A DNA stretch of 64,000 nucleotides from Buddleja alternifolia (Eukaryota; Streptophyta; Magnoliopsida; Lamiales; Scrophulariaceae). The DNA is taken from contig CM033399.1 in the NCBI GenBank assembly GCA_019426215.1, forward strand, positions 33,985,022 through 34,049,021, given 5' to 3'. Position numbers and translations under genes: made by a program. Each line of letters opens with the position of its first letter. Within the stretch, counting starts at the first letter, position 1. Under the pieces are notes generated by a model, which saw only the letters and a list, made by a program, of their open reading frames with translations, did no database searches and had not been told where the DNA came from. This document shows, one piece after another, positions 10,933 to 22,942 of this stretch.

Positions 10933-12490
10933 GAAGGACTTTCTTAAAAAGTAAATCATATATACGTATAGATTATCCAAATTGCAAGAAATGTAATCTT
11001 CTGCTTGCGGGCAAATGTATGAGGTAGGGTGGGAGTGGGGGTGGGGGGAGTAAGACATTCTTTCTTTAACTGCTCCAACCACTCTACTAAGTAGGGGATT
11101 TATTATTTAATTTTGTTCTAATCTTTGGTTATATGTATACATGGATGAAGTATTTTTTTTCTTTATATGTCATGTAGGGGTTGTCGCCATGCAGAAAATT
11201 TGCCAATGTAGTGTATTGGGCAAGTGTCGTTTTTGGAGACTTTTAGAGAAAAAACAACATAATTTAGTCGAATTCATTATTTAATATCGATTTTGTCAAA
11301 AGAATAAATAAAGTATTATTTGAACAATAATGTGGATCAAATTTGAGTTGAAATTGACATCAATGTTGATGGAAAAGAATTCGTAGAAGACCAAACGTAT
11401 GTAATTTTGTCGGCTTATTTTACTTCAAACGGCTATAGATTAGCGACGAATTAATTTTTATGATCACTTTTAATCATGCCGATGATTGCTCTAAGTTTAT
11501 CTTACAATGAAATTTATGTTGCAAATCTTGCATCAACTTTGTGGAAAATTCTAGTTTGTGTTTGGTCTAGGCAAACAATAGTGTAATTCTTATGAATTAT
11601 ATTTGTTATGTGATTAGTTACAAGATAAATAAATTATATTTACTTTTGCAGAATGTGTGCATAATGACGGTTTCATTTGATATTTCTTTTCAAGACATGA
11701 CAATTATATTTTTATTTTGTCACGATAATATATAATTTTAGAAATTTAATAGTGACAATAATTACATATTAATTGTTACTATATATATTGATTAGGTACG
11801 CATTTATAGTGATAGTATATTATATATGGTCCCTAAGTCTTGTGTCAAGCTTAATTATGTATAAGTTGTCATTATGGATGCATCACACTAAGTGTTGATA
11901 TTGAAAACCCTTATCATTATTTCTTTGTCCCATCTTTAGTTGACTTGAGTGAAAGAGTTTCTAATCGCTTAAGCAAGTGTTCAAATTCTTATGCATGTAG
12001 AAAACTTCTATGGAAAAGGTCCCCGCAATTGGGCTCGATATTATCTCGAGGGATTAGTATTAGGCCTTCGGGCTTGAGGACATACAGTCACAACTATAGG
12101 CAATTTTTGCCTTAACAAATTTGTGAAAATTATTATTATGACAAAACAAAATTTCTGTCATTTGATGATTTTTTGTCGTGTAAAGATATTTTTGGTTTAC
12201 ATATTTACAAATGTAAAATAGAGAGTATTTTCTCAAATAAAGTGTATGCTTTTCTCGAAGTAGGGTTCAAGGTATGAAAATAAAGTTGATAATTAAGATG
12301 TAATTTTTGAGAATAAGAGATTTTTGGAAATATTTTCGGATAACATTTTTTGAAAATGTCTATCAATCGCATTTTGTTTCTCGAAAACGTAAATTTGTTT
12401 TGGATGTACCCAAACACTTGGTTAACTTTACTTTTATCTACTAGTGACATGTCAAATTCAATAGTGAAAATCGCCATGCAAAAATCTAGC
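10933..12490. other. intergenic; possible decayed SINE near 11935-12070
   Basis: No gene is visible. Around 11935-12070 a tRNA-like pattern (A-box-like TAGTTGACTTGAG, B-box-like GTGTTCAAATTC) is followed by a tail resembling other SINE bodies, but there is no A-tail or duplication. Confidence 0.3.
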
Positions 12491-12499
12491 TAATTTCAC

Positions 12500-12645
12500 A
12501 GGTGATTCTATGCCACGTCGCGTCTAACAAGATCGGTACACCATATATATCATTGGATGTAGGGACGAAATAGAAAAAATTACTCAAAATATTTGTATTC
12601 AATGATGTCGAATAGACCGAGTCCAATCTATTCTAAAATTTTCCC
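12500..12645. mobile_element. Mutator-like MITE, 146 bp, TSD TAATTTCAC
   Basis: The ends AGGTGATTCTATG and ATTCTAAAATTTTCCC are inverted-repeat-like and match the MITE family at 1913 and 29763. The exact 9-bp repeat TAATTTCAC flanks it at 12491-12499 and 12646-12654. Nine-bp duplications are diagnostic of Mutator-type transposition, which assigns the whole small family. Confidence 0.8.
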
Positions 12646-12654
12646 TAATTTCAC

Positions 12655-13181
12655 TATATATATATATGTGTGTATATATGTATATTATACATATCAGTAC
12701 ATCATCCTTCTCCTCTAGTTTGAGCAAAATATCCTCACTCATGGCATTGATGTGGGCACCCACCTCAAGGATCAGACAAGTGTACTTGAGGAGTAGAATA
12801 ATTTTATTTATTTATTTGCTAAGAGAGGAGTAGAATAAACAACTTATATAGTGACAGCAGCATCTACAGTTTTCTCATCTAATTTTATTTTTCCTATTAA
12901 GTTTATAAACATCATCTTTTGGTATATTTGACAAGTAATATATGTGGGAGTTGTTACAAAAATGAGGCCATAAGTGACGCTCATACTACCACTTTCCTGC
13001 TCCACCATAACAACCAATATTATCCTTGGATGCTCCCTCTAGTACTTGTTTTAATTAATGGCTACATAAAACATTATTTAAATAACTATATATATTAATT
13101 AATGGACCCTAATTATCAACAAGGGCGAAAAGATAATTCACCTGGATAATTTAATTAATACTCGAGGACATGATTATAAAA
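12655..13181. other. intergenic, AT-rich
   Basis: TA-rich microsatellite at 12655-12690 and otherwise featureless DNA. No coding signal. Confidence 0.4.
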
Positions 13182-13661
13182 AGAGAAAATAGCAGATATC
13201 CCCCAACTATGAGGTGATGTGCGCTTTACCCCCCAAACTATTAAAAGTTGCACTCAACACCCTAAACTATCATATATGTGCACTTTGCCCCCTCGGTCAG
13301 ATTCGGGCAGATTCGGTCAAAAATAGAAAATTTCAAAAAAAAAATTCAACTAAATTTTTGAAAAAATTCATTCAAAAATAGGTAAGTAATAAGAAAACAT
13401 TAGAAATTTGAAAAAAATTAAAAAAATTAAGAATATTTGAATTTAAAAAAAATTAGAAAATGCAAGAGAATTAAGAACTAAGCACATTACCCCCTCACCT
13501 ATGCGGTTTGTAGCACTTTGGCCCCTGTTTGCTGCCCGAAGCTGACCGAGGGGCAAAGTGCACATATATGATAGTTTAGGGTATTGATTGCAACTTTAAA
13601 TAGTTTGGGGGGGCAAAGTGCACATCACCTAATAGTTTGGGGGGTATCTGCTATTTTCTCT
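13182..13661. mobile_element. long-TIR MITE (AGAGAAAATAGCAGATA ends), 480 bp
   Basis: About 125 bases at the left end (AGAGAAAATAGCAGATATC..., with GTGCACTTTGCCCCC) recur inverted at the right end (...GGTATCTGCTATTTTCTCT). The middle is low-complexity AT DNA. A related but larger copy begins 255 bases downstream. A target duplication was not identified. Confidence 0.75.
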
Positions 13662-13916
13662 TTCTCTTAAGACATAGTAAATTGCCATATTTCAAATACG
13701 TTTGGTAATAATATATTTTAAATAGTTAATTCTGATAGATTTAATATATCAATATTTTCTATATAAACAAATATCTAGAGAGAAGAGCGATGCTATATAT
13801 ATAGCATACACAATTAAGTTTAAATAGTATTTAATGACCCAAATTAATTGAGATCATATATGTATATATATATATATGTATGTATGTATATATATGTATG
13901 TATGTATTTATTCTTA
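13662..13916. other. spacer between two long-TIR MITEs, microsatellite
   Basis: Contains imperfect (TATG)n/(TA)n runs at 13860-13910. Nothing else seen. Confidence 0.4.
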
Positions 13917-14733
13917 AGAGAAAATAGCAGATACCTCCCCCCCAAACTATGAGGTGATGTGCGCTTTGCCCTCCAAACTATTAAAAGTTGCACTCAACAC
14001 CCTAAACTATCATATATGTGCACTTTGCCCCCTCGGTCAGCTTCAGGCAGCACACAGGGGGCAAAGTGCTACAAACCGCATAGGTGAGGGGGCAAAGCGC
14101 ACATCACCTCATAGGTTGGGGGGTATGTGCTATTTTCTCTTTCTTTTTTTAAATTCAAATATTCTTAATATTAACTTAACCCCCCTCGGTCAGCTTCGGA
14201 AAAATTTTTACCCATTCATCGTTCAATTTAAATCATGCATATTGGGATTTATTTGGATTTTTCTTGAAATATTATTTCTAGGTTTGAAATAAATAATTTT
14301 CAAATATGAAAATAAGAAAAATAAAAATAAAACATGAAAATAAATAAGAAAACAATGAAAAGAAGTATAAATTCAAATATTCATAATTTTCTAAAAACAA
14401 AAAAGACAATTCAAAAATCCGGAAACATGAAAATAAATAAAAAAAAATGAAAAAAAGTATAAAAAATAAAAAAATTAGTAAAAATTTTAAAAAAATAAAA
14501 AAATCTGGTGATGTGCACTTTGCCCTCTCACCTATGAGGTGATATGCGCTTTGCCCCCTCACCTATGCGGTCTGTAGCACTTTGCCCCCTGTGTGCTGCC
14601 CGAAGCTGACCAAGGGGGCAAAGTGCACATATATGATAGTTTAGGGTGTTGACTGCAACTTTTAATAGTTTAGGGGGCAAAGTGCACATCACCTAATAGT
14701 TTGGGGGGGGGGGGGGTATCTGCTATTTTCTCT
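13917..14733. mobile_element. long-TIR MITE, second copy with a nested inverted segment
   Basis: Same termini as the element at 13182. A further segment in right-arm orientation lies at about 14040-14145 (ends TATGTGCTATTTTCTCT), so the copy is composite: one element inserted in, or recombined with, another. The dinucleotide TA flanks both ends (13915-13916 and 14734-14735). A G-run lies at about 14704-14716. Confidence 0.7.
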
Positions 14734-15590
14734 TATAAAAATGTTGATTCATTTACCTCATCCCCATAGTGCGTAAAAAACATTATTACGTACCATTTAC
14801 AGCCGTATATTAAATTCCGCTTTTATCATGCTCAATGCTAGTGAGCTCAACTATAAGTGTATTAATTTTATCTCCATTCCATGCTAAAAGATATCGTCAC
14901 CACAATTCTTCAAACTTTTTATCTTAATATTAATTTTTACATATTTTCTTCGAATATTTGGTGTCATATGGTTAGTTCGAAAAGTTCTCGACTCCTCCAT
15001 CATTTATTTGCATATTATGTATATCGACTCAGACTCATTTTACTTCGAGGAAAACATTAGAAAAGAAAGAGACATTCATCATGTCTCAACTACGAATTTC
15101 CATAACACATTCATACTAGACGAGATATATAGAAGCCTCATGTTACTTGTTGCAATTATATTGTTGCGTGGATTAAACGTAGATATATAGAAATATTCAT
15201 ATATAGCCCCACGTAAATTTTATGAAATTCTCCCTAGATGAGCTACAATTTTTCAATTATATTCCGTAATTTTGTTGTTTGTATTCTAAATTTGGTGCTT
15301 AAACCGACATCAATTTTGAAAATCAAAGACTAATTGTGAAAGTAAAATAAAAACTAAATTTAGAGTGTGATAAAATCTCCTTGATCGTCAACGTTTTATA
15401 AGTTTAGTCTTTTACCAAAAGAGATGGTATTTGTGACCATCCTTGTATCTCCTTGATAAAGATGATAAAGATTTTTGCTTTCTACAACGTAAAACTCACA
15501 AGTGTGAACTAGTATAATTCAAAACTTGTTATTTTGGCATTTCAAGTTAGGTAGGAAAACTATGGGGTTGTTTGCGGTTTGCTCTATTTA
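14734..15590. other. intergenic, no gene seen
   Basis: AT-rich; the 60-codon frame at 15008-15190 has no recognisable features. Confidence 0.4.
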
Positions 15591-15599
15591 GTTAGTTAG

Positions 15600-16100
15600 T
15601 TTCATGGTGGTAAACGAATCGAGTCGAGTTGAATAAGTTGTTCAAATTTGTCTAAATCGAGTCGCGTTTTGAATAAGTCATTTATGTTTGTTTGAATTAT
15701 TATCGAGATTCAAAATTTGTTTTTGAGCTTGGTTTGATTATTTTAATCAAGCCGAGCTTGAACGAGCTTTGATTGAGCCGAACACGAGTCGAACTCGAGT
15801 AACTTGATTTTTTTGCACATATTTTATCATTTTATACTTAATCGAGTCGAGCTCGAGTAACTTGATTTTTATGCACATATTTTATATTTTTTACTTAATT
15901 GAGTCGAGCTCGAGTAGCTTGATTTTTTTGCACATATTTTATATTTTATACTTAATTGAGTCGAGTCGAGCTTCAAACTTATCATACACACAAAAGGTTG
16001 TTCAAGTTTAAATTGATACGTTAACAAACAGAGCTCAAACAAGCTTTTAATGAATGATCTCGAGTTGAGTATCGAGTAATTTTTTTTTCCAGGCCCTACT
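15600..16100. mobile_element. CTCGAG-rich hAT-like repeat with inner tandem array
   Basis: Dense CGAGTCGAG / CTCGAGT motifs. From about 15787 to 15965 a unit of about 60 bp (CTCGAGTAACTTGATTTTT...GCACATATTTTAT...ACTTAAT) is repeated three times in tandem. The same motif class forms the repeat split by the large Mutator-like element at 40581/52727. Confidence 0.55.
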
Positions 16101-17098
16101 TAGTTTTGCTATAATAATAATTAAAAGAAATGGAGTGTTGATGTAAAGGTGTAAACTGCTTCTTGGGCCGCAGTGAATAATCCCAAATTTGGATGTTGTT
16201 CAACACAGTTTTATTTATGTCTGTTATTTTTGGGCCGGGCCTCGTTTAATTGTTCGGCTAAATATAAAAGGTGGGCAAGACATTGCACTTTTTATAGCAA
16301 TTATATTTATCTTGAAAAGTAACTAGTTTTGCTTTCTTTTTCTTTTTTTTTTAAATTACATCTAGCTTAAAAGAACTTCTAATACCTTTTAAATAATATC
16401 CAAATTTATTGCTATAGGTCATGGAAGAATACTTAGGCTAAAAGGGTGATTCCACTTTTTCGCGTAAAATAATCGGAACACGTCGTATTTTACTGTGAAC
16501 GATCCCATCATGAAAACGAATAAAGTTGTCTAAGCTTTTATTCCAAACTTTTAACTCAAGTCGAGTTTGGTTGAACTGAAGTCTACCACATATAGAAAGC
16601 GAATTATAGTTGTAACGTGGTTAGTGGACATTTTTATAATCAATCGCAAAATAAGTATTATAGTACTTGAGGCCAGATTCAGTGTGAACTAGCATCTTCT
16701 AATTTTATCGTATGATTAAAGTTCTTTCTTTTGGTGAATCAAATGTAATAAAGAGGATATCAAAGAAGTAGATTGTATTAATTTTTTAAAAAAAAAAAAA
16801 CATATCGCTTATACTTACATAATCCATATCTCACATATTAAAAAGGCTAAATTCATGAACACAAAAAAAAAAAAAAAATCAATTCCATTCAAGACTTTTG
16901 GAAGTTAAATTGCAAGTTCAATACTTTCCACAACCATGTCTAATCCTAGCTACAACATTTTTCATCAAAAATAAAATTAAAACTGACAATAATAATAATG
17001 CATTGAAAGAATTAATAATTAATTATCAAAACAAGTATCTAGCAAAATTAGAGATCATAATTAATAATGAACTTTAAAAAAAAAAAATTAATTCCTCA
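16101..17098. other. intergenic, poly-A tracts
   Basis: AT-rich DNA with A runs at about 16788 and 16863. No gene seen. The right part is the likely 3' flank of the small gene at 17099. Confidence 0.4.
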
Positions 17099-17383
17099 TC
17101 ATTTTCCTTTCCCCTTCACAGGAAAGTTGAAACCCTTCTTTTTGGCCACCTTCTTAGTAGCTTTCTCTTGCTCTTTCATGGCTTCCTTAAGCAATCTCTC
17201 TTGATCTTTCACCGGAAGAAACCCGTTTTCGCCGTAGATATTTTCCTCCATTCCATAATCTCCATAGTAGAAATTACTTCCAGAAATTTGACTGCTTTTT
17301 CCACCTTTAACATCTTCTTTTTTCTTAGAACTTTTCCAAATGCAGCATCTTGACCTTGATGGAGATGACATGAATTCATCCAT
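17099..17383 (-). CDS. small basic protein of unknown function (94 aa)
   Basis: I do not recognise the family. Starting at the ATG at 17383 (MDEFMSSPSRSRCCIW), the 94-residue protein has a Ser/Arg/Cys N-terminus and a Lys-rich patch (KSSKKKEDVKGGK). A Tyr/Gly/Asn stretch follows, then a predicted charged helix (KDQERLLKEAMKEQEKATKKVAKKK) and the tail KGKGK. The upstream in-frame ATG at 17440 would add only TA-repeat-encoded alternating Tyr/Ile, so the internal start is preferred. Codon use and the ordered charged helix look more like a real gene than chance. A soluble, possibly nuclear or nucleic-acid-binding product is only an inference from charge. A spliced upstream exon is possible. Confidence 0.55.
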   Translation of the reverse strand: MDEFMSSPSRSRCCIWKSSKKKEDVKGGKSSQISGSNFYYGDYGMEENIYGENGFLPVKDQERLLKEAMKEQEKATKKVAKKKGFNFPVKGKGK

Positions 17384-17394
17384 GCAAGATACAA

Positions 17395-17560
17395 TATATA
17401 TATATATATATATATATAGCCACAACCTTTTGTTAATCAAATTCCTTCCTTTTTTTACGATTTTTTTATCTAGGATTAGTAGAAAAAATATATGAAAAAA
17501 ATCTATGTGAATGTATAATATTTGTAGAGAGAATATATATATATATATATATATATACAG
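17395..17560. repeat. (TA)n microsatellites upstream of the small gene
   Basis: TA tracts at 17395-17418 and 17534-17558 lie within 180 bases upstream of the start at 17383. They could provide TATA-like sequence but are length-variable simple repeats. Confidence 0.8.
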
Positions 17561-17979
17561 GAATGAGATTGAATGTGTGTTTTAAACTTTAAAGCGGTGG
17601 TTTATGTCTTAGTTGTGTTGTGTTGGCTGTATTGAACATAAATCACACACATACCATGCAAATATTTATTGTTTTACAACTGTTTTTTATTCCTATGTAT
17701 TTATTTTATTTTTGCTAATTTTTTCCTACGTATATAACATTGGCTGATGCCCTGCCAAAAGTATTCAAATTTCGAACGCACATATTTTGTATGTATTATG
17801 ATTTATGTGTATGACAGAATGCATTTAGAGTAGGATCGAACTTTATGGGATTTTGACCTAATTAACAATAATTATAAACATTTAGGTCTATTTTAATGAA
17901 TTGAGCTGTCTTATATATGGATAACTTTGAAAATTAATACTATGATTTTTGCCTAACTTAACGAGAAGTTTACCTTTAA

Positions 17980-18296
17980 CTGTTTGTACCCGAAATAAAA
18001 CTCCTTCAACTCCTTCAATTTTTGTATCATACGACTTAGACCAATTTCGGATAAAGGTTTACCCGAACTAAAATTCTTTCAATGTTTGTACTAAACGACT
18101 TAGACCAAGTTCGGATGAAAGGTTTACCCAAACTAAAATTCTTTTAATCTTTGTATCATACGACTTAGACCAAGTTCGGATGAAAGGTTTACTTGAACTA
18201 AAATTCTTTCAATGTTTGTACCATACGACTTAGACCAAGTTTGGATGAAAGGTTTACCCGAACTAAAGTTCATTCAATGCTTGTGTATATGTAGCA
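17980..18296. repeat. 65-bp minisatellite, about five units
   Basis: Units begin with GTTTACCCGAACTAAA at 18057, 18122, 18187 and 18252, exactly 65 bases apart. A diverged first unit precedes them and the last is truncated. The core CATACGACTTAGACCAAGTT is well conserved. Confidence 0.9.
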
Positions 18297-18401
18297 GGAC
18301 GACTTAATGAAATTACAAACTCGTTAGGTATATTGGATTGGATTACAGAGATGAACACCATTCGTCAAGTCATTATTGAAATAATATACGTTTGTACAAT
18401 C

Positions 18402-19610
18402 TGTTGGGAAAATCGATTCAAAATCGAACCCAAATTGGTACGCAGCGGAATTAAAATAGAGACCTAGCTCTTTTACGTACATGCATGACATCAAAAATTA
18501 AAGCATACATACTATGGCTTAAAGCAATTAATTAAACACTTTAATTAATAATAATTATTGCCTATCTATAGCTAACAATTAAAAGACTATATAATTAAAC
18601 ACTTTAATTAAAATCAATAATTGAATAACTATAAAAATAATTGAAAAAGCTTACACCGAAGATTGAAATTCGCATATCTTCTTCGCAATGATGTGGGCTA
18701 AAGGAGTGCTCACATACTTGCAACTTGTAAATGATTTTAGGGTGAAAAAGGAAGAAATTTGAATTAAAAAAAAAAAGTGGGATTGTTAAATAAGAAAAAG
18801 AAAACTTATAAAAAGGAAAAAAGAAATTTTGACAATAGCAGTTGGTGAACAGTCGCTACTGGAATATTAAATATCCTTTTTAATTAAATCACTATTTAAT
18901 TAAATATCTTTTTCCAAACATATTTCCCACGGTTCAAACGGATATACTGTGTAGAGGAGCGAAGGGACCTCTCCACAAATCATCACATGACAAACAATCC
19001 ACTAAATAAATATTGACTCTAAAAAACTTCAATTTAAATTCACGTAAAGATCTTAGTCTTATTTGCTCAATTTGCTTAATATGACCTATAATTTTAGTGA
19101 CACTGAATGTTAGAAAAATTGAACATTGCAAATATTATAGGGGATATATCTTATCTCTCATGGAGAGAAATGATGTCATTTCCAATCACATTTTATGTCA
19201 TTGAATGTATAAAGTATATTGGCCACCAAAAACCTCACTTCTAAATATATCAAAGCAATGGATGCATTAGTCCACGACAATCATAGGATTAAGAGTTATT
19301 GTACAAAATTATTTATTTTCTTAGTAAAAAATAATAATCTGTTTTGTCCGGTTCAGTAAATCTTATTGTTTAACGAATATACTATACATTTGTCCATGAT
19401 TAAGACAAATCATCAAATATAGTATATTGTAGTCTTTAGCAGATAAGACTTCTTATGACTATTTGTTCTGCTGGATTATCATATGTAATTATGGACTACA
19501 TCTATCTTATAGTATAATTTCAATTATGCTCATAACTTGTAAAAGAACAATTTCATAAATCAATAACAAATGCATCATACAATTGAATTTTTAGGGCATA
19601 ATCCCTAACA
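18402..19610 (-). mobile_element. solo LTR of an LTR retrotransposon, TSD CAATC
   Basis: The 1209-base block starts TGTTGGGAAAATCG and ends ATCCCTAACA. Read on the minus strand it opens TGTTAGGGATTATGCCCTAA, the canonical TG...CA LTR layout. The exact 5-bp repeat CAATC flanks it at 18397-18401 and 19611-19615. With no internal domain, it is a solo LTR left by unequal recombination. Confidence 0.88.
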
Positions 19611-19615
19611 CAATC

Positions 19616-20276
19616 AATATTAAATTTAGAGGGTCTAATTAAAAGCATACCTGATAGAAATAAATGAAGGCTTTGAGCGTATTCCTGATCTAAAGGGTGT
19701 CACATATCACAATTTTAGCATAGAATCAACCAATGGATTATCTACAATCAATACAACTCAGAGATCTTAGTCCCTTAATGATATAGTGAGAGAGTAGACT
19801 TGAGGCGTGATATCACTTTCTTTAAAGTTATAATTGCCCCCACTACGAATTTGTTTACTGGTTAATGGCAATTTACTTTTAGGATACAACAAACCACCCG
19901 AAATCTGCGAATAGCAATTTCAAAGACTTTCCTCAAGAATTGAGAAGAAAACTTGTGTTATGCAGAAAGATAATTTCGAAAAGTAATTAATTCTGTCTTG
20001 GCATATTGTATTTATAAACAATACAACACTCTTCCGAACCGATGAATGTTTCGCCCAAACATTGCAAAGTTCTGAACTTAAAACAGTTCAAGTTTTAATT
20101 GCAGCTTTTCACAGAGTTTTGAACGTTGCAGAATTCTGAATTGTCACAACTTTTCGAAAGTTACTTAAATAAATTAATTTCGAAAACTCAAATAAATATA
20201 TAAAATAAAATAATTTATTTTTCCAATAATTAAAATTTGATTCCAAAAAATAATAAATAAAAATATTATTTATTTT
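19616..20276. other. intergenic, possibly LTR-retrotransposon-derived
   Basis: Moderately complex sequence without an open frame. It abuts the solo LTR but lies outside its duplication. Confidence 0.3.
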
Positions 20277-20930
20277 GTTAGAAATACGAGTTATTGGACG
20301 TCTCTTTATAAAGTAACACTAAACTTCTTTAATTTTCCTATGTAAGATAAGAGACGCTATTTTCAACGAATATGGCATAAGAGGTTTTAATTTACGCATG
20401 CAGGTGCATAAATGACACAAAACACACTTGTAAACAATATTCTTGTTTAGAGTCTGATGTGCGCAAAAATGTCTAGGGGTCACAACAGTAATTAAATTAT
20501 CTCCGATTTGAGCCGAATTATCTTCCGCGTGCAAAATCCAATATAATAATATGAATGAGCCCACATGGCTAGCAGCCCATTACAAAATAAGTACATTATG
20601 TCAAAGAGGCTATAATAATAATTTGGGCTAATAAATATGAAATACATATTTATTTAGTTTAATATATATTCTAATGGGCTGGTAATAAGTTTTTAGCCCA
20701 TGACCAATATCCAACCCTATAAATACCCTATGAGGGTAATTATAATTCATTATCTGCTCTCTCCATCAAAAAGTGTGCTAGAGAGAAAGCAGTTGGCAAG
20801 TATAAGGAATAATCTCACTATTGAACTACGAAAAGATTTGATCCCACCGAAATGGGTTGCCTATAGTGAGCGCAGTCTAAACCTAAATCAATCTAGTGCC
20901 TAGTCTGTCATGTGTTGGGTCAGATTTCCT
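20277..20930 (+). mobile_element. probable partial LTR-like segment with TATA box
   Basis: Starts near TGTTAGAAATACGAG and contains a strong TATA box (CCCTATAAATACC, 20715-20727) followed by a leader-like CTCTCTCCATCAAAAAGTG stretch, as in an LTR U3/R region. No matching end or duplication was found, so the call is tentative. Confidence 0.35.
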
Positions 20931-22860
20931 CCCCACGTGGCAATCACGTGACACTTTCACATACTTACAATTTTACCCCTCATCAGAGTCAGTTTGGTCG
21001 GACCTATCTAATCACATATTATATTAAGTATTATTATAATTCTTTTTATAGTTGCTCATTTTCATTGAGTGTATACCAACACATACAACAAATGTAATTC
21101 CTTCCCACTATATGACTTAAATTCGCCGAAATTAGATTCGAACTAGAATTTCAGCTCGTTTTTATTATAGTGCATTATTTTCACAAGGTGGGTGAATTAC
21201 ATTTGTCATATAATTTTATTTTTATTTTTTTGAGGAGCATTTGTCAGATAATAGGTCACTCATTTAATAACATACATTTGGGTATGGTCGAGGCACAAGC
21301 GAAATAGAATATCCCTTGATGAAATATAACTTGCAACTAGATGAAATGTTTGTAAACCAAATCTATGAGCATTAAAATGAATATAAATTCAGAAAAATTC
21401 TGACTTTACTTCTCCATCAATTACAGTAGATTCTTGTACTTATTTATACAATATATATTAATTTTGACATGGCATTAATCTGATATTTCTACATCAGTGA
21501 TTAATTAACACGATAATTCTCTTTTTAAAGAACAACATAGTCTCTAAGAAAAACTAGATTAGGGGTCAAATTTCAATAACTGCAATCTCCAGGGACCAAA
21601 TAAAAGTTACAGCAAATTAGAATGTCAAAAAGTTACACATAGAGGGGGGGGAAAAGGTGAAAGAGCAAAAGCAATAACAGAATTGGAACCCAATCAAATT
21701 GGGCCCGGCCCAAGAAAAGAAGGGCCCATACTTTGACTTTAGTTTCATTGAAGATGAGCTGAGTGATTATAATGAGAATAATGCTAATTTTCCTTAATCT
21801 TTGTTGATTCATATTGATATACAATTATACAGAAATACAGGAAATAAAATCGAGTAAAATATATGGTTCAATTGTTGTTTTCCAATGGCCAAGATCTTCA
21901 TAGTATAGATGATGCATGACAAAAATAGACGAAATTCGTATTGTACATGTGAAATGACATTATAAGGAAAACTCATGCCACACGTGTTATGGTATTTTTA
22001 GACAAATGAGATCGTTTAGGGTTTTAACAACTTGAAATCGTTTAGGGCCTCAAATCGTCGTTTTTTGTATGGCAACGTTTATCTTCGTAATTTTTGTTGT
22101 GTCTTTTCGAATTTTCTTGTTTTTCCCTTTGAGTATAATTATGTTCTTATTTGCTTAACAATTTGGATTAAATGTAATTATTTTTCTTTAGAATAACTTC
22201 TTTAGCTGTGTTTTTTTCTTTAAAAATTCATCTCAAATAAGCAAAAAGGTTAAAATATTTAATAGAGGATCCGAATTGAAGAATTTCTAGTCTCCAATTT
22301 AATGAGCTTCTGATGAACAGAGCCAAATATAGGTGCACATTAATTCTTCTCGAAATAAGAATATTATTAAATCTAAAAGAGATTTAATTCATATCTGTAA
22401 TTTTATTATCATAATTAACCTATTATCACAATAATTACAGCAAGAATACCATTCGCTTCCATATAATTAATCTCCATCATATCCAGATTAGAACGAACGT
22501 TACCAGTTGGCTAAATATGTGTGTACACCTTAATTACATACCATTAAAACTAAATCAAAAATATATGCAGTGAATCAAATTTTAATTTAGCAAGGATTAC
22601 ATTGTATATATACGAATCCATAAATTAAAGTTTTCTTATTACAAGCAAGATTTTAATATAATTGTATCTATATCCAATCAAATTTCAGATTGCCTGTACT
22701 GTATCATACTTGGTATAATTAATGATTCATGCACTCAAAATTTGAAAAGTTTTCTAATTCTGTAATAACTAATATTCAATACTTACGTTTCTCAATTTGT
22801 AACAATTAATTGAATCTAAAATGAAATTCCGTAAGTGAAAAAAAATATAAATTACTTTTT
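20931..22860. other. intergenic upstream of the aspartic protease
   Basis: AT-rich, with no gene seen. The right part is presumably the protease promoter. Confidence 0.4.
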
Positions 22861-22867
22861 CTTTTGC

Positions 22868-22877
22868 CTATAAATTG
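22868..22877 (+). promoter_or_regulatory. TATA box of the aspartic protease gene
   Basis: CCTATAAATTGG lies about 70 bases upstream of the start codon at 22943, which allows a typical short plant 5'UTR. Confidence 0.65.
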
Positions 22878-22942
22878 GTGTTACAAGCTATTGCAATTTC
22901 TTCATCACAAAATCTCCTTCGTATCAATCAGGTTATTGCATA

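Noticed and set aside
12205..12477. 90-codon minus-strand frame
   Set aside because: Composition is what AT-rich non-coding DNA gives; no domain or splice context.
17980..18296. Regularly spaced repeats considered as a CRISPR array
   Set aside because: Whole 65-bp units are repeated without unique spacers, and the DNA is plant nuclear.
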